From NCBI GenBank assembly GCA_964387145.1, contig CAYLVM010000002.1, positions 34,376-98,375 of the forward strand: 64,000 bases of DNA, written 5' to 3'. Positions within the stretch are counted from its first letter, which is position 1. Each line of letters starts with the position of its first letter. A program made the position numbers and the translations under genes. Below the pieces are notes generated by a model. That model saw nothing but the letters and a program-made list of their open reading frames with translations. It had not been told where the DNA came from and did no database searches. The stretch is from JAMBLL01 sp964387145. GTDB taxonomy: Bacteria > Actinomycetota > Acidimicrobiia > Spongiisociales > UBA5794. This document shows positions 17,007 through 26,033 of the stretch, piece after piece.

Positions 17007-18098
17007 GTGCCAGACCAGATACCGACGCTTGGGGAACTCCTTGGAAAACTCGTGGAGATACACGGTTCCGACCTGCATCTCAAAGTGGGATCACCCCCTG
17101 CGTACCGGATCGACGGAGCGCTGCACCTCGCCGAACTTCCACCGCTCACCCCGGAACAAACCGAAGCCCTGCTCAGCGACCTCCTTCCGAGCCACCTTCA
17201 AGGGAGAGCATCTGAGACAGCGGACCTCGATTTCGCCTACGGCGAAGCGGGCCTCGGCCGGTTCCGTGTCAACAGCTACCGTCAGCGTGGTTCGATCAAT
17301 CTCGTCGTTCGGTCTGTTGCCCCGGCCTCAACGGCCTTTCCCGACCTTGGACTCCCTGAAGGTGTCGTGAGAGCGTGTGACGAACGTGACGGGCTGATCC
17401 TCGTCACGGGTCCGACCGGTGCAGGAAAGACGACGACATGTGCAGCGATGATCGACCACATCAACGAGAGCCGTCGTGTGAACATCATCACGATCGAGGA
17501 CCCGATCGAAGTTCTCCACAGGGACAAGAGAGCGATCGTGTCACAGCGGGAGGTCGGCGTTGACACGCCCTCGTACGCCGAGGGGATGGCATCGGTCATA
17601 CGGCAGGATCCCGACGTCATCTACGTCGGCGAACTGCGTGACGCAGAGACGATGCAGGCTGCACTCATCGCGGCAGAGACGGGCCACCTCGTGATCTCGA
17701 CGATGTACACGATCGATGCAGTCGAGACTGTTCATCGAATCCTCGACAGCTTCCCCCCGTACCTCGAACGGAGGGTTCGTCAGATGCTCGGTACGACGCT
17801 TCGTGCCATCGTGTCCCAGCGGCTCATCCCCAAGATAGAGGGCCCCGGAAGGGTCCTTGCCGCCGAGTTGCTGTTCAACACCGAAGCCGTTCGTGAGCAT
17901 CTCGTCGATGCAGACAAGATGCCAGAACTGTTCGAGACGATCGCCGAGGGGGCGTTCTACGGCATGAAGACGTTCGACCAGGCGATCACCGAGAGGTATG
18001 AGGCGGGAGACATCTCGTTCTCCGATGCCCTCTCATTCGTCACCTCTCCGAGGGACTTCAAGCTGGCGACTGGAGTGGCGACCACACCCGGCCTGTGA
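17007..18098 (+). CDS. PilT-like type IV pilus retraction ATPase
   Basis: A 363-residue secretion-superfamily ATPase. Walker A is VTGPTGAGKTTTCAAMIDHI, the Asp box is IITIEDPIEVLH, and Walker B with the His box is DVIYVGELRDAETMQAAL through TGHLVIST. The N-terminal part HGSDLHLKVGSPPAYRIDG is typical of PilT. I choose GTG 17007 because GGAGG precedes it; an in-frame GTG at 16986 lacks a site. No other pilus gene is in the window, so the partner machinery must lie elsewhere. Confidence 0.88.
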   Translation: MPDQIPTLGELLGKLVEIHGSDLHLKVGSPPAYRIDGALHLAELPPLTPEQTEALLSDLLPSHLQGRASETADLDFAYGEAGLGRFRVNSYRQRGSINLVVRSVAPASTAFPDLGLPEGVVRACDERDGLILVTGPTGAGKTTTCAAMIDHINESRRVNIITIEDPIEVLHRDKRAIVSQREVGVDTPSYAEGMASVIRQDPDVIYVGELRDAETMQAALIAAETGHLVISTMYTIDAVETVHRILDSFPPYLERRVRQMLGTTLRAIVSQRLIPKIEGPGRVLAAELLFNTEAVREHLVDADKMPELFETIAEGAFYGMKTFDQAITERYEAGDISFSDALSFVTSPRDFKLATGVATTPGL

Positions 18099-18145
18099 GC
18101 TTCGCAACCCCGACACGACAACAGAGAGACCAGACAGACCCCTTC

Positions 18146-18180
18146 TGACACCTGACACCTGTTGTCTGTTGTCTGTTGTC
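18146..18180 (+). repeat. Tandem heptamer repeat, TGACACC/TGTTGTC units
   Basis: Five contiguous 7-base units: TGACACC twice and TGTTGTC three times, in the spacer between the PilT-like gene and rnhA. A reverse-complement unit GACAACA lies just upstream at about 18117. It resembles in design the CCRRGTA heptamer arrays elsewhere in the window but differs in sequence. Confidence 0.75.
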
Positions 18181-18192
18181 TACTGTTCCCTC

Positions 18193-18786
18193 ATGCCAGA
18201 CTTCACCTGCACACGCTGTGACGAGAGATTCTCGCTCGCGCCTGCTCTCCTCGATCGATTCCCTGGATGGGTCCCCAAGCTGTGCCTTGCGTGCAAGGAT
18301 GAACGAGGTGCAGCCTCGCGGCCGTCGACCTCGAAACCGGTCTCTGCTGCCGACCCGTCGTCCGGCGTGTTCACCGACGGAAGCGCAGTTCCCAACCCGG
18401 GTCCTGGTGGGTGGGGAACTGTGTACGTCATCGACGACGAGATCGTTGCAGAGGCCTACGGCTACGGCGGAGAGACCACGAACAACCGTATGGAGTTGAT
18501 GGCACTCATCAACGCCGTTGACCTCGTTCCTGTGGGAACACAAGTAACTGTGTACTCGGACTCGAACCTCGCTGTGCGCACCATCAACGAGTGGGCAGCA
18601 GGATGGGAACGCCGCGGCTGGAAGCGCAAGACAGGCCCCGTCGAGAACCTCGATCTCGTCAAGGAGGCGTACGCCGCGTTCAGGGCGAGGCCTGAACTGT
18701 CACTCGAGTGGATACGGGCACACGTCGGGTACCGCTGGAACGAGTACGCAGACGAACTGGCCAACCGGGGAAGGATGGAGAGGTGA
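18193..18786 (+). CDS. rnhA: Ribonuclease HI with N-terminal zinc ribbon
   Basis: A 197-residue protein. Residues 1-45 carry a CxxC...CxxC pair (CTRC and CLAC) that looks like a zinc ribbon; residues 55-197 are RNase HI. The catalytic acidic residues are visible in VFTDGSAVPNPGPGG, NNRMELMALINAV, TVYSDSNLAVRT and NEYADELANRG. The enzyme cleaves RNA in RNA-DNA hybrids. The stop TGA overlaps the ATG of the next gene. The start ATG 18193 is the only one compatible with the ribbon. Confidence 0.9.
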   Translation: MPDFTCTRCDERFSLAPALLDRFPGWVPKLCLACKDERGAASRPSTSKPVSAADPSSGVFTDGSAVPNPGPGGWGTVYVIDDEIVAEAYGYGGETTNNRMELMALINAVDLVPVGTQVTVYSDSNLAVRTINEWAAGWERRGWKRKTGPVENLDLVKEAYAAFRARPELSLEWIRAHVGYRWNEYADELANRGRMER

Positions 18787-20189
18787 TGGTGATTCCCGAT
18801 CGCCTTCGCGCCGTTCTCACCGACGACGTCGTTGCTCTGTCCCGGCTCTTCGAGGCCGAGGGTCACGACCTGTTCCTCGTCGGAGGATCGGTTCGAGACG
18901 CCTTACTCGGACGGGAGATCGCAGACCTCGACTTCACGACGGACACCCACCCGGACGAGATCGAGCGGATCGCAGGGCCCTGGGCAGACTCCATGTACCT
19001 GGCAGGCAAGGAGTTCGGCACGATCGGTTTGGTTCACTCAGGTGAGACGTATGAGGTCACCACGCTGCGTTCGGAGATCTACCGGGACGACTCGCGCAAG
19101 CCCGTCGTCACGTTCAGTGACAGCATCGACGAGGACCTGTCTCGGCGTGATTTCACGGTCAACTCCATGGCGCTGAAAGTTCCGACCACACGAGATGCCA
19201 CTCCCGAGATGATCGATCCGTACGGGGGCCTCATCGACCTCGCGGGCCAACGCCTGCGCACACCACTCGATGCACACGTGTCGTTCGGTGACGACCCATT
19301 GCGGATGCTTCGGCTCTTCAGGTTCATGTCGACCATCGGGTTCATCCCCGACGAGGGCGCCATCGACGCCGTTGTCGAGATGAAGGAACGTCTTGGGATC
19401 ATCTCGGCGGAGCGGATCAGGGCGGAGCTCGACAAGCTCCTCACCGGTGAGCATGTGGTCGTTGCACTCACTGCGTTGGTCGAATCCGGTCTTGCCAATG
19501 AGTTCATCCCCGAACTTCCCGCGCTCGCCGTGGAACAAGACCCCCTGCACAAGCACAAGGACGTTCTTGCGCACACGATCGCGGTCGTGGGGAGCACGAA
19601 TCCCCGGTTGCGCCTGCGTCTTGCTGCGCTCCTCCACGATATTGGAAAGCCTGAGACGAGGGAGTTCGGTGCGGGTGGTGTCTCGTTCCACCATCACGAG
19701 GTCGTCGGTGCCAGGATGGCCAGGAAGCGGATGAAGCAGTTGCGCTACCCGAAGGACCTCACCGAGGAGGTGTCCCAACTCGTGTTCCTCCACATGCGGC
19801 CCCACACATACAAGATGGGATGGACCGACTCGGCAGTGCGACGCTACGTTCGCGATGCAGGACCGCTGCTCGAAGATCTCAATGAACTCGTTCGCTGTGA
19901 CGTGACGACTCGCAACAAGCGTCGGGCCCGCACCATCTCGAACCGCATCGATGATCTCGAGGAGAGGATCGCCGACCTGTCAGAACGCGAGGAACTCGAC
20001 AGGCTCCGGCCGCCGATCGACGGTAACGACGTCATGGAGTACCTCGGTCTTTCACCCTCGCGTGAGGTGGGGACCATCATGAGGATGCTGCTCGAGAAGC
20101 GCATCGAGGACGGCCCATACTCACAGGAGGATGCATACGCCTTCCTCGACGAGTGGCGAGAGGCCAGACGTTCGTCGGTCGCCGACTGA
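18786..20189 (+). CDS. cca: CCA tRNA nucleotidyltransferase / PcnA family
   Basis: A 467-residue class II nucleotidyltransferase. The active site is LFLVGGSVRDALLG with REIADLDFTTD (catalytic DxD), followed by RRDFTVNSMAL and the DDPLRMLRLFRF segment. A C-terminal HD domain includes LAALLHDIGKPETR. It adds or repairs the CCA end of tRNA. M. tuberculosis has the homologue (pcnA, Rv3907c) in the same region. ATG 18786 shares a base with the rnhA stop. Confidence 0.93.
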   Translation: MVIPDRLRAVLTDDVVALSRLFEAEGHDLFLVGGSVRDALLGREIADLDFTTDTHPDEIERIAGPWADSMYLAGKEFGTIGLVHSGETYEVTTLRSEIYRDDSRKPVVTFSDSIDEDLSRRDFTVNSMALKVPTTRDATPEMIDPYGGLIDLAGQRLRTPLDAHVSFGDDPLRMLRLFRFMSTIGFIPDEGAIDAVVEMKERLGIISAERIRAELDKLLTGEHVVVALTALVESGLANEFIPELPALAVEQDPLHKHKDVLAHTIAVVGSTNPRLRLRLAALLHDIGKPETREFGAGGVSFHHHEVVGARMARKRMKQLRYPKDLTEEVSQLVFLHMRPHTYKMGWTDSAVRRYVRDAGPLLEDLNELVRCDVTTRNKRRARTISNRIDDLEERIADLSEREELDRLRPPIDGNDVMEYLGLSPSREVGTIMRMLLEKRIEDGPYSQEDAYAFLDEWREARRSSVAD

Positions 20190-20216
20190 CACCCTACTTC
20201 GATCACAAGAAGTCAA

Positions 20217-20238
20217 CGCATATATAAACGTATATGCG
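20217..20238. promoter_or_regulatory. Probable ArgR operator (ARG box) before argC
   Basis: A 22-base palindrome with perfect 8-base arms CGCATATA and TATATGCG around a 6-base centre, 28 bases before the argC ATG. AT-rich dyads of this kind, with TGCAT-like half-sites, are ArgR operators in other bacteria, and argR is three genes downstream. No protein-binding evidence is visible. Confidence 0.7.
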
Positions 20239-20265
20239 TATACTCTTGCCTTCTGGAGGCGAGAG

Positions 20266-21294
20266 ATGTACACAACAGCAGTGCTCGGGGCGTCGGGGTA
20301 CGCAGGCGGTGAGCTCATTCGGTTCATCGACGGTCACCCGGGCTTCGAGATATCGTTCCTCGGGGCTCACTCGAGAGCAGGCGAACGCCTCGGATCGGTG
20401 CATCCACACCTGACGGGCGGGGACCGAATGCTCGAGACGTTCGACGCCGATCGTGTCGCGTCGCTCGACGCCGTGTTCATGGCGCTGCCCCACGGGGCCT
20501 CGGGTGCCCCAGCAATGGAACTCGCAGGTGCCAACGCCAGGATCATCGACCTCGGGAGTGATTTCCGTCTCGACACACCCCAGCGATACCTCGATGCGTA
20601 CGGCGTGGACCACCCGTACCCGGATCAACTCGGTGCATGGCCCTACGGCATCCCCGAACTGTTTGGCGACGAGATCGCTTCGGCCGACCGGGTCGCAGCT
20701 CCCGGCTGTTATCCGACGTCGGTCGTGATACCCCTTGCACCACTCCTCGAAGCAGGGCTCATCGAGCCGACGGGGATCATTGCAGACTCGATGAGTGGCG
20801 CATCGGGCGCAGGACGCGGGGGCGGCGATACATTGCAGTTCGGTGCGATCGACGAGTCCGTCGCTGCATACAAGGTGTTCACCCATCGACATCGGCCCGA
20901 GATGGAACGGGCTCTCGAACCGATCGCAGGATCTGGCGTCTCTATCGTGTTCACGCCTCATCTCGTCCCGATGCAGCGCGGGATCCTGTCGACCATCTAC
21001 GCAACACCGACCCGGGGGACGACGGTCGACGACGTGCACGGTGCGTTCGACGACATGTACCACGATGCCGGCTTCGTGCAGAGAGTCGACGCGCCTCCCC
21101 ACACCCGTTGGGTCGTCGGATCCAACAACCTCCTTGCGTCGTTCCATCTCGACGAAGAGAGCAACACGCTCGTTGCACTGTCGGCGATCGACAACCTCGT
21201 GAAGGGGGCGGCGGGCCAGGCCGTGCAGTGCGCCAACATCATGTTCGGACTCGACGAGATGCTCGGGCTCCCGAGAGAGGGGTGGATGCCGTGA
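20266..21294 (+). CDS. argC: N-acetyl-gamma-glutamyl-phosphate reductase
   Basis: A 342-residue NADPH-dependent dehydrogenase, third step of arginine synthesis. NADP motif VLGASGYAGGELIRFI is at the N terminus; the catalytic cysteine lies in AAPGCYPTSVVIPLAPLL, and HRHRPEME with FTPHLVPMQRGI are family signatures. ATG 20266 follows a TGGAGG site. It is the first gene of argC-argB-argR-argG, coupled by overlaps. Confidence 0.97.
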   Translation: MYTTAVLGASGYAGGELIRFIDGHPGFEISFLGAHSRAGERLGSVHPHLTGGDRMLETFDADRVASLDAVFMALPHGASGAPAMELAGANARIIDLGSDFRLDTPQRYLDAYGVDHPYPDQLGAWPYGIPELFGDEIASADRVAAPGCYPTSVVIPLAPLLEAGLIEPTGIIADSMSGASGAGRGGGDTLQFGAIDESVAAYKVFTHRHRPEMERALEPIAGSGVSIVFTPHLVPMQRGILSTIYATPTRGTTVDDVHGAFDDMYHDAGFVQRVDAPPHTRWVVGSNNLLASFHLDEESNTLVALSAIDNLVKGAAGQAVQCANIMFGLDEMLGLPREGWMP

Positions 21295-22196
21295 ACACGG
21301 GACACACGACGCCGACTCCTGCCAAGCCGCGGATCGCATCGACGATGGGCAAGGCAGCGATCTTCTCTGAGGCGCTTCCCTTCATTCGACGGTTCCGGGG
21401 CACGACGATCGTCATCAAATACGGCGGTTCGGCAATGGTCGACGACGACATCCGCGAGACCTTTGCGGACGACGTCGCGATGCTCCACTACGTGGGGATC
21501 AACCCGATCATCGTCCATGGCGGTGGCCCACAGATCTCAAGGGCCATGGGCCAGCGCGGTATCGAACCTCAGTTCTTCGAGGGACTTCGAGTCACCGATG
21601 AGGAGACGATCCGTGTCGTGCAGTCGACGCTCGTCGGGGAGATCAACCCCGACATCGTGCGGCTCGTCAACAATCATGGGTCGGTGGCGGCGGGGGTTTC
21701 GGGTCTCGATGCGAACCTGTTCGAAGCGGAACCGTACGACGAGCGACTCGGCTTCGTCGGGAGGGTGACCGCAGTCAACACCAGGATCGTCGAGAGCATG
21801 CAAGCGAACGGGTACGTGCCGATCATCGCCCCGATCGCCAGAGGGAACGACGGCAAGACGTACAACTTGAACGCCGACACCGCAGCCGGGGAGCTCGCCT
21901 CTGCCCTCGGGGCATCCAAACTCGTTTTCCTGACGGACGTCGAGGGGCTCTACCGGGACCTCGGTGACCAGAACAGCCTGATCTCGAAGATCTCGTCGAA
22001 GGAACTCGTCGAACTCCTCGACTCCGGCTCGGTCTCGGCAGGGATGCTGCCCAAGCTCCGTGCCTGTGTGACGGCCGTCGACGGAGGTGTCGGACAGGCG
22101 CATATCCTCGATGGCCGAATCCAGCACTCGCTTCTCCTCGAGGTCTTCACGCCGGAGGGCATCGGGACGATGATCACCCGCGGGACGACATCGTGA
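21291..22196 (+). CDS. argB: Acetylglutamate kinase
   Basis: A 301-residue amino acid kinase that phosphorylates N-acetylglutamate. Motifs are IVIKYGGSAM (phosphate binding), IIVHGGGPQIS and YNLNADTAAGELASALGA. GTG 21291 overlaps the argC stop by four bases. argJ, normally between argC and argB, is absent here, so the acetyl-donating or -recycling step is encoded elsewhere. Confidence 0.97.
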   Translation: MNTGHTTPTPAKPRIASTMGKAAIFSEALPFIRRFRGTTIVIKYGGSAMVDDDIRETFADDVAMLHYVGINPIIVHGGGPQISRAMGQRGIEPQFFEGLRVTDEETIRVVQSTLVGEINPDIVRLVNNHGSVAAGVSGLDANLFEAEPYDERLGFVGRVTAVNTRIVESMQANGYVPIIAPIARGNDGKTYNLNADTAAGELASALGASKLVFLTDVEGLYRDLGDQNSLISKISSKELVELLDSGSVSAGMLPKLRACVTAVDGGVGQAHILDGRIQHSLLLEVFTPEGIGTMITRGTTS

Positions 22197-22651
22197 GAGC
22201 CACAACCGAAGCACGGAGACGACTGATGAGATCCTTACTCGAAGGATCCGACGTCTCGAGTCAGGCCGAGCTCCGAGATGCGCTTGCGACTCAGGGTTTC
22301 GAGGTGACCCAGGCGACCGTGTCGCGTGACCTCGATGCGATCGGCGCGGTGCGGATCAAGGCCAAAGGAACCGTCACCTACCGGATCGGAGCCGGGGACG
22401 TTGCCCCCGAACGGATAGCCCTGTTCCAGGCAGTGGACGAGTTCGTCGAGTCGGTGGCGACGTCCGGCAACATCGTGATCCTCAAGGTGCCGCCGGGAGC
22501 AGCCCAGTTCGTTGCGAGCAGGATCGATGCTGCCGGCGTCGAAGGCGTCCTGGGAACGATTGCAGGGGACGACACCATCATGGTGATCGCCGATGAAGCC
22601 GCGGGTGCAGAAGAAGTTTCGAAACGTGTACAGGGAACGGAGCGTTCATGA
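22193..22651 (+). CDS. argR: Arginine repressor
   Basis: A 152-residue ArgR. The N-terminal winged helix includes ELRDALATQGFEVTQATVSRD, whose TQATVSRD is the family recognition helix; the C-terminal hexamerisation and arginine-binding domain has GNIVILKVPPGAAQFVASR and GTIAGDDTIMVI. It should repress this operon through the palindrome before argC. The GTG start overlaps argB and the stop overlaps argG. Confidence 0.96.
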   Translation: MRATTEARRRLMRSLLEGSDVSSQAELRDALATQGFEVTQATVSRDLDAIGAVRIKAKGTVTYRIGAGDVAPERIALFQAVDEFVESVATSGNIVILKVPPGAAQFVASRIDAAGVEGVLGTIAGDDTIMVIADEAAGAEEVSKRVQGTERS

Positions 22652-23865
22652 GTAAGGACATCAAGAAGGTCGTGCTGGCATACAGCGGCGGGCTCGACAC
22701 GTCGGTCATCCTCCGCTGGATCATCGAGGAGTACGGGGCGGAGGTCGTTGCGTACACCGCCGACGTCGGCCAGGGAGAGGAGACAGAAGAGGCGCGGGTC
22801 AAAGCGCTCGAGACGGGTGCCGTCGAGGCGATCTGTGAGGATCTTCGCGAGGAGTTCGTCGAGGAGTATGTGTTCCCGGCCTTCCGGGCGTCGTCTCTGT
22901 ACGAGGGGTACTACCTGATGGGGACCTCGCTCGCGCGTCCGGTGATCTCAAAGGGTCTCGTTCGGGCGGCCATCGAAACGGGCGCCGATGCGATCGCCCA
23001 TGGTGCGACGGGCAAGGGGAACGATCAGGTCCGGTTCGAGCTTTCGGCGTACGCCCTCAAGCCAGACATCAAGGTCATCGCTCCGTGGAGGGAGTGGGAT
23101 CTCAAGGGAAGGGCAGACTGCGTTGCCTACGCAGAGAAGTACGACATCCCGATATCGGTGACCCCGGACAGGCCGTACTCGATGGATGCCAATCTCCTGC
23201 ACATCTCCTACGAGGGTGGCGTCCTCGAGGACCCGTGGATCGGCCCATCGGCGGACATGTTCAAGATGACGACGGATCCCATAGATGCACCCGATGAGCC
23301 CGAGATCATCACCATCGGGTACGAGGCGGGCGATCCTGTCTCGATCAACGGAGAGCGACTTGCTCCCGTCGATCTGCTGACGAAGCTGAACCAGATTGGT
23401 GGTAAACACGGCGTGGGTCGGGTCGACATCGTCGAGAACCGGTTCGTGGGGATGAAGAGCCGCGGTGTGTACGAGACACCCGGTGGGACGATCCTCTATC
23501 ACGCCCACCGGGCAGTCGAGTCACTCACCCTCGACCGCGAGGTGGCACACCTGCGCGACGAGCTGTCGAACAAATACGCAGAGATGGTCTACAACGGGTT
23601 CTGGTTCGCACCCGAGCGTGAGGCCCTGCAACACTTCATGGATGATGTCCAGAAGCCGGTCACGGGTGAGGCACGCCTCAAGCTGTACAAGGGTCAGGCC
23701 ATCGTCGAGGGTCGTCGCTCAGACAGCCATGCACTCTACGATGAGGCGACGGTCACCTTCGAGGCTGACGATGTGTACGACCAGTCCGATGCTGAGGGCT
23801 TCATCCGCCTCCAGTCGCTCCGTCTCCGTACCTTTGCAGAGAAGCGTCTCGGTGGAGGGGAGTGA
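22648..23865 (+). CDS. argG: Argininosuccinate synthase
   Basis: A 405-residue ATP-pyrophosphatase that joins citrulline and aspartate. The P-loop is VVLAYSGGLDTSVILRWI, and GATGKGNDQVRFE is a second signature; length matches the family. It overlaps argR by four bases. argF and argD are not in the cluster. Confidence 0.97.
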   Translation: MSKDIKKVVLAYSGGLDTSVILRWIIEEYGAEVVAYTADVGQGEETEEARVKALETGAVEAICEDLREEFVEEYVFPAFRASSLYEGYYLMGTSLARPVISKGLVRAAIETGADAIAHGATGKGNDQVRFELSAYALKPDIKVIAPWREWDLKGRADCVAYAEKYDIPISVTPDRPYSMDANLLHISYEGGVLEDPWIGPSADMFKMTTDPIDAPDEPEIITIGYEAGDPVSINGERLAPVDLLTKLNQIGGKHGVGRVDIVENRFVGMKSRGVYETPGGTILYHAHRAVESLTLDREVAHLRDELSNKYAEMVYNGFWFAPEREALQHFMDDVQKPVTGEARLKLYKGQAIVEGRRSDSHALYDEATVTFEADDVYDQSDAEGFIRLQSLRLRTFAEKRLGGGE

Positions 23866-23871
23866 GGAAGA

Positions 23872-23913
23872 GGTATCTGGTACTTGGTACTTGGTATCTG
23901 GTACTTGGCATTT
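23872..23913 (+). repeat. Tandem heptamer repeat, GGTAYYT units
   Basis: Six contiguous 7-base units, mostly GGTACTT and GGTATCT, begin just after argG. They are the reverse complement type of the CCAAGTA units 70 bases downstream, so the two arrays could pair as a long imperfect hairpin between argG and argH. Short open frames over it are translation artefacts. Confidence 0.85.
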
Positions 23914-23981
23914 CGTATCGAAGAGGGAACGGATGAGTTCATGACAGAACGTCGAGATCACCCGCTATATGTGTGCGCGCT

Positions 23982-24009
23982 CCAAGTACCAAGTACCGAG
24001 TACCGAGTA
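23982..24009 (+). repeat. Tandem heptamer repeat, CCRAGTA units
   Basis: Four contiguous units: CCAAGTA twice, CCGAGTA twice, ending 23 bases before argH. Similar arrays occur at 29883-29910 and 41194-41221. Confidence 0.85.
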
Positions 24010-24032
24010 CAGCGAGCAACGCGAGCACTGCA

Positions 24033-25409
24033 ATGACCCTGTGGTCGGGAGGTCGCTTCGATGAAGGGCCGGCAGAAGCGCTCTGGCGGTTCACCGTCGA
24101 TACGTCCGACCGCCGCATGCTCGGTGTTGACGTTCGCGGATCCCTGGCTCACGTCGCGATGCTCGGAGACGTCGGGTTGCTCGCTGGTGGAGAAGTCGAG
24201 GCGATCACCGAGGGTCTCGAGACCGTCGCGGGCGAGGCTGCAGGCGGATCGTTCGCCTTCCTCGATTCGGACGAGGACGTGCACAGCGCAGTCGAGCGCA
24301 GGCTCGGAGAGCTGATCGGCGATCTAGCAGGCAAGCTTCATACGGGACGGTCACGAAACGATCAGGTCGCGCTCGACCTGCGGCTCTACCTGCTCGATGC
24401 GGTGGATGCGAGGTTGATCCAGATCGACAACCTGATCCGTGTCCTCATCGGGCAGGCCAAGGACGTCGGCGATGTCGTCGTTCCGAGCTACACCCACGTT
24501 CAACAGGCCCAGGCGGTCCCCCTCGCGCACCATCTCCTCGCGTATGCATGGATGCTGGTGCGCGATGCAGGCCGCTTCAGGGACGCCAGGGGGCGTATCG
24601 ATGTGAGTCCGCTCGGCGCTGGAGCATCGGGAGGGTCGTCTCTCCCCCTCGACCCTGAGGCATCGGCCCGCCATCTCGAGATGAGCGCTGTCTTTGCGAA
24701 CTCGATGGACGCGGTTGGTTCACGGGACTTCGCCGCGGAGTACGTCTGGTGCACGACCCAGACGATGGTCCATCTGTCTCGCTTCGCAGAGGAGCTGATC
24801 TTGTGGTGTACGAGCGAGTTCGGATGGGTCACCTTCTCGGACGCGTACACGACGGGATCGTCGGCGATGCCACACAAGAAGAACCCAGACATCGCCGAGC
24901 TCGTTCGGGGTAAGGCGTCGACGGTCATAGGTGACCTGACCGCGATCATGTCGATGCAGAAGGGTCTTCCCATGACGTACAACCGTGATCTTCAGGAGGA
25001 CAAGCGGTCGGTGTTCCACGCCGACGACACGCTCTCGGGAGCACTCGCAGCTCTTGCTGGGATGGTCGCTACGGCGAAGTTCCATCCGCCGGCTCCGTCT
25101 GCGTGGGTCACGGCGCTCGATCTCGCAGAGGTCCTCGTGGAGCGGGGGGTTCCCTTCCGGGAGGCTCACCACATCGTCGGCCGTCTCGTGTCGACGCTGG
25201 TCGCCACAGAGAGAAGTATCACCGATCTCACCGGCGTTGAACTCGTAGAGTTCGATGAGCGTTTCCTGTCCGCCGATGTTGAACGCCTCGACCCTGTTGG
25301 CTCGGTTGCCTATCGCAGGACTGCCGGCGGAGGGTCGATGGAGTCGGTTGTCGCACAGATATCCGACCTCGAGCGACTCCTTGTGCAGACGTCTGGATCG
25401 ACTTCCTAG
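24033..25409 (+). CDS. argH: Argininosuccinate lyase
   Basis: A 458-residue fumarase-superfamily lyase releasing arginine and fumarate. Signatures are KLHTGRSRNDQVALDLRLY and TTGSSAMPHKKNPDIAELVR (the signature loop). I start at ATG 24033 (MTLWSGGRFDEGP), the usual ArgH N terminus; the frame extends 20 codons upstream but only into heptamer repeat sequence. It is separated from argG by 167 bases. Confidence 0.96.
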   Translation: MTLWSGGRFDEGPAEALWRFTVDTSDRRMLGVDVRGSLAHVAMLGDVGLLAGGEVEAITEGLETVAGEAAGGSFAFLDSDEDVHSAVERRLGELIGDLAGKLHTGRSRNDQVALDLRLYLLDAVDARLIQIDNLIRVLIGQAKDVGDVVVPSYTHVQQAQAVPLAHHLLAYAWMLVRDAGRFRDARGRIDVSPLGAGASGGSSLPLDPEASARHLEMSAVFANSMDAVGSRDFAAEYVWCTTQTMVHLSRFAEELILWCTSEFGWVTFSDAYTTGSSAMPHKKNPDIAELVRGKASTVIGDLTAIMSMQKGLPMTYNRDLQEDKRSVFHADDTLSGALAALAGMVATAKFHPPAPSAWVTALDLAEVLVERGVPFREAHHIVGRLVSTLVATERSITDLTGVELVEFDERFLSADVERLDPVGSVAYRRTAGGGSMESVVAQISDLERLLVQTSGSTS

Positions 25410-25424
25410 TTTCCTCGGCGTCGG

Positions 25425-25598
25425 TCAGGCAGCCCTTGCCGGTTCCCGACCGAAACATGCAGCACATGCAGCGCCGTCACAGTGGGGGACCACGCTCACC
25501 TTGAGGCCTGCTGCGGAGAAGAACGTCTCTATAGCGACGTTGCTGAGTGTGGTCAGATCGGTTGGAGTTGGGTTGGGTACCAGTTGCATCGTGTTCAT
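25425..25598 (-). CDS. Hypothetical 57-residue cysteine-containing protein
   Basis: In the 265-base spacer after argH a minus-strand frame starts at ATG 25598 (MNTMQLVPNPTPTDLTTL) and ends REPARAA. The C-terminal third holds three cysteines in PHCDGAACAACFG. I do not recognise it. The ribosome-binding site is weak (ACAGGT), so it may not be expressed. It is the only credible coding possibility in this spacer. Confidence 0.35.
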   Translation of the reverse strand: MNTMQLVPNPTPTDLTTLSNVAIETFFSAAGLKVSVVPHCDGAACAACFGREPARAA

Positions 25599-25674
25599 AC
25601 CTGTACCGTATCGAGGGGGTATGACAGGAACGGATGGTGGCGGACAGTGCGTGACCGAAAGCTACTCTTGAGGT

Positions 25675-26022
25675 ATGGAACTCAAGAGATACGCAGACGC
25701 TGTCCCCTTCGAGTTCGGCGACTTCGAGTTGAGAGAGTTGACGCCGTCGGTGTTCAAGCTCGCTTCGTTCGCTGAAGTCATCGTGCCGATCGGAGTGGAG
25801 CGTCCCGCACGAGAGTCCGGCAAGGACCACCGCATGTACGTCTGTCTGCAGGGCGACCTCGAGTTCACCGTCGAGGAGGAGACGTTCCGGGTCACCAAGG
25901 GCGATGTGCTTCACATCGACAAGGGCGAGACGTACGGATTCCACAACGGTGGGTACGAGGAGGGCAGGCTCCTGTTGTTGCGTGTTCCTGGACCGGTGTT
26001 GCCTGGGGCGGGACAGCCCTGA
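25675..26022 (+). CDS. Cupin-domain protein
   Basis: A 115-residue single-domain cupin. The conserved core is DLEFTVEEETFRVTKGDVLHI followed by KGETYGFHNGG, matching the second cupin box region; the first metal-ligand box is partial (KDHRMYVCLQGDLE). Substrate and metal cannot be told. It ends close to a convergent HlyIII-like gene. Confidence 0.75.
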   Translation: MELKRYADAVPFEFGDFELRELTPSVFKLASFAEVIVPIGVERPARESGKDHRMYVCLQGDLEFTVEEETFRVTKGDVLHIDKGETYGFHNGGYEEGRLLLLRVPGPVLPGAGQP

Positions 26023-26033
26023 GAACCTGTCCG

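Noticed and set aside
23719..23961. Small minus-strand ORF over the heptamer array
   Set aside because: A periodic KYQVPDT peptide arising from 7-base repeats.
23973..24032. Upstream start of argH
   Set aside because: These codons are translated heptamer repeats (STKYRVPST type) and are absent from ArgH proteins.
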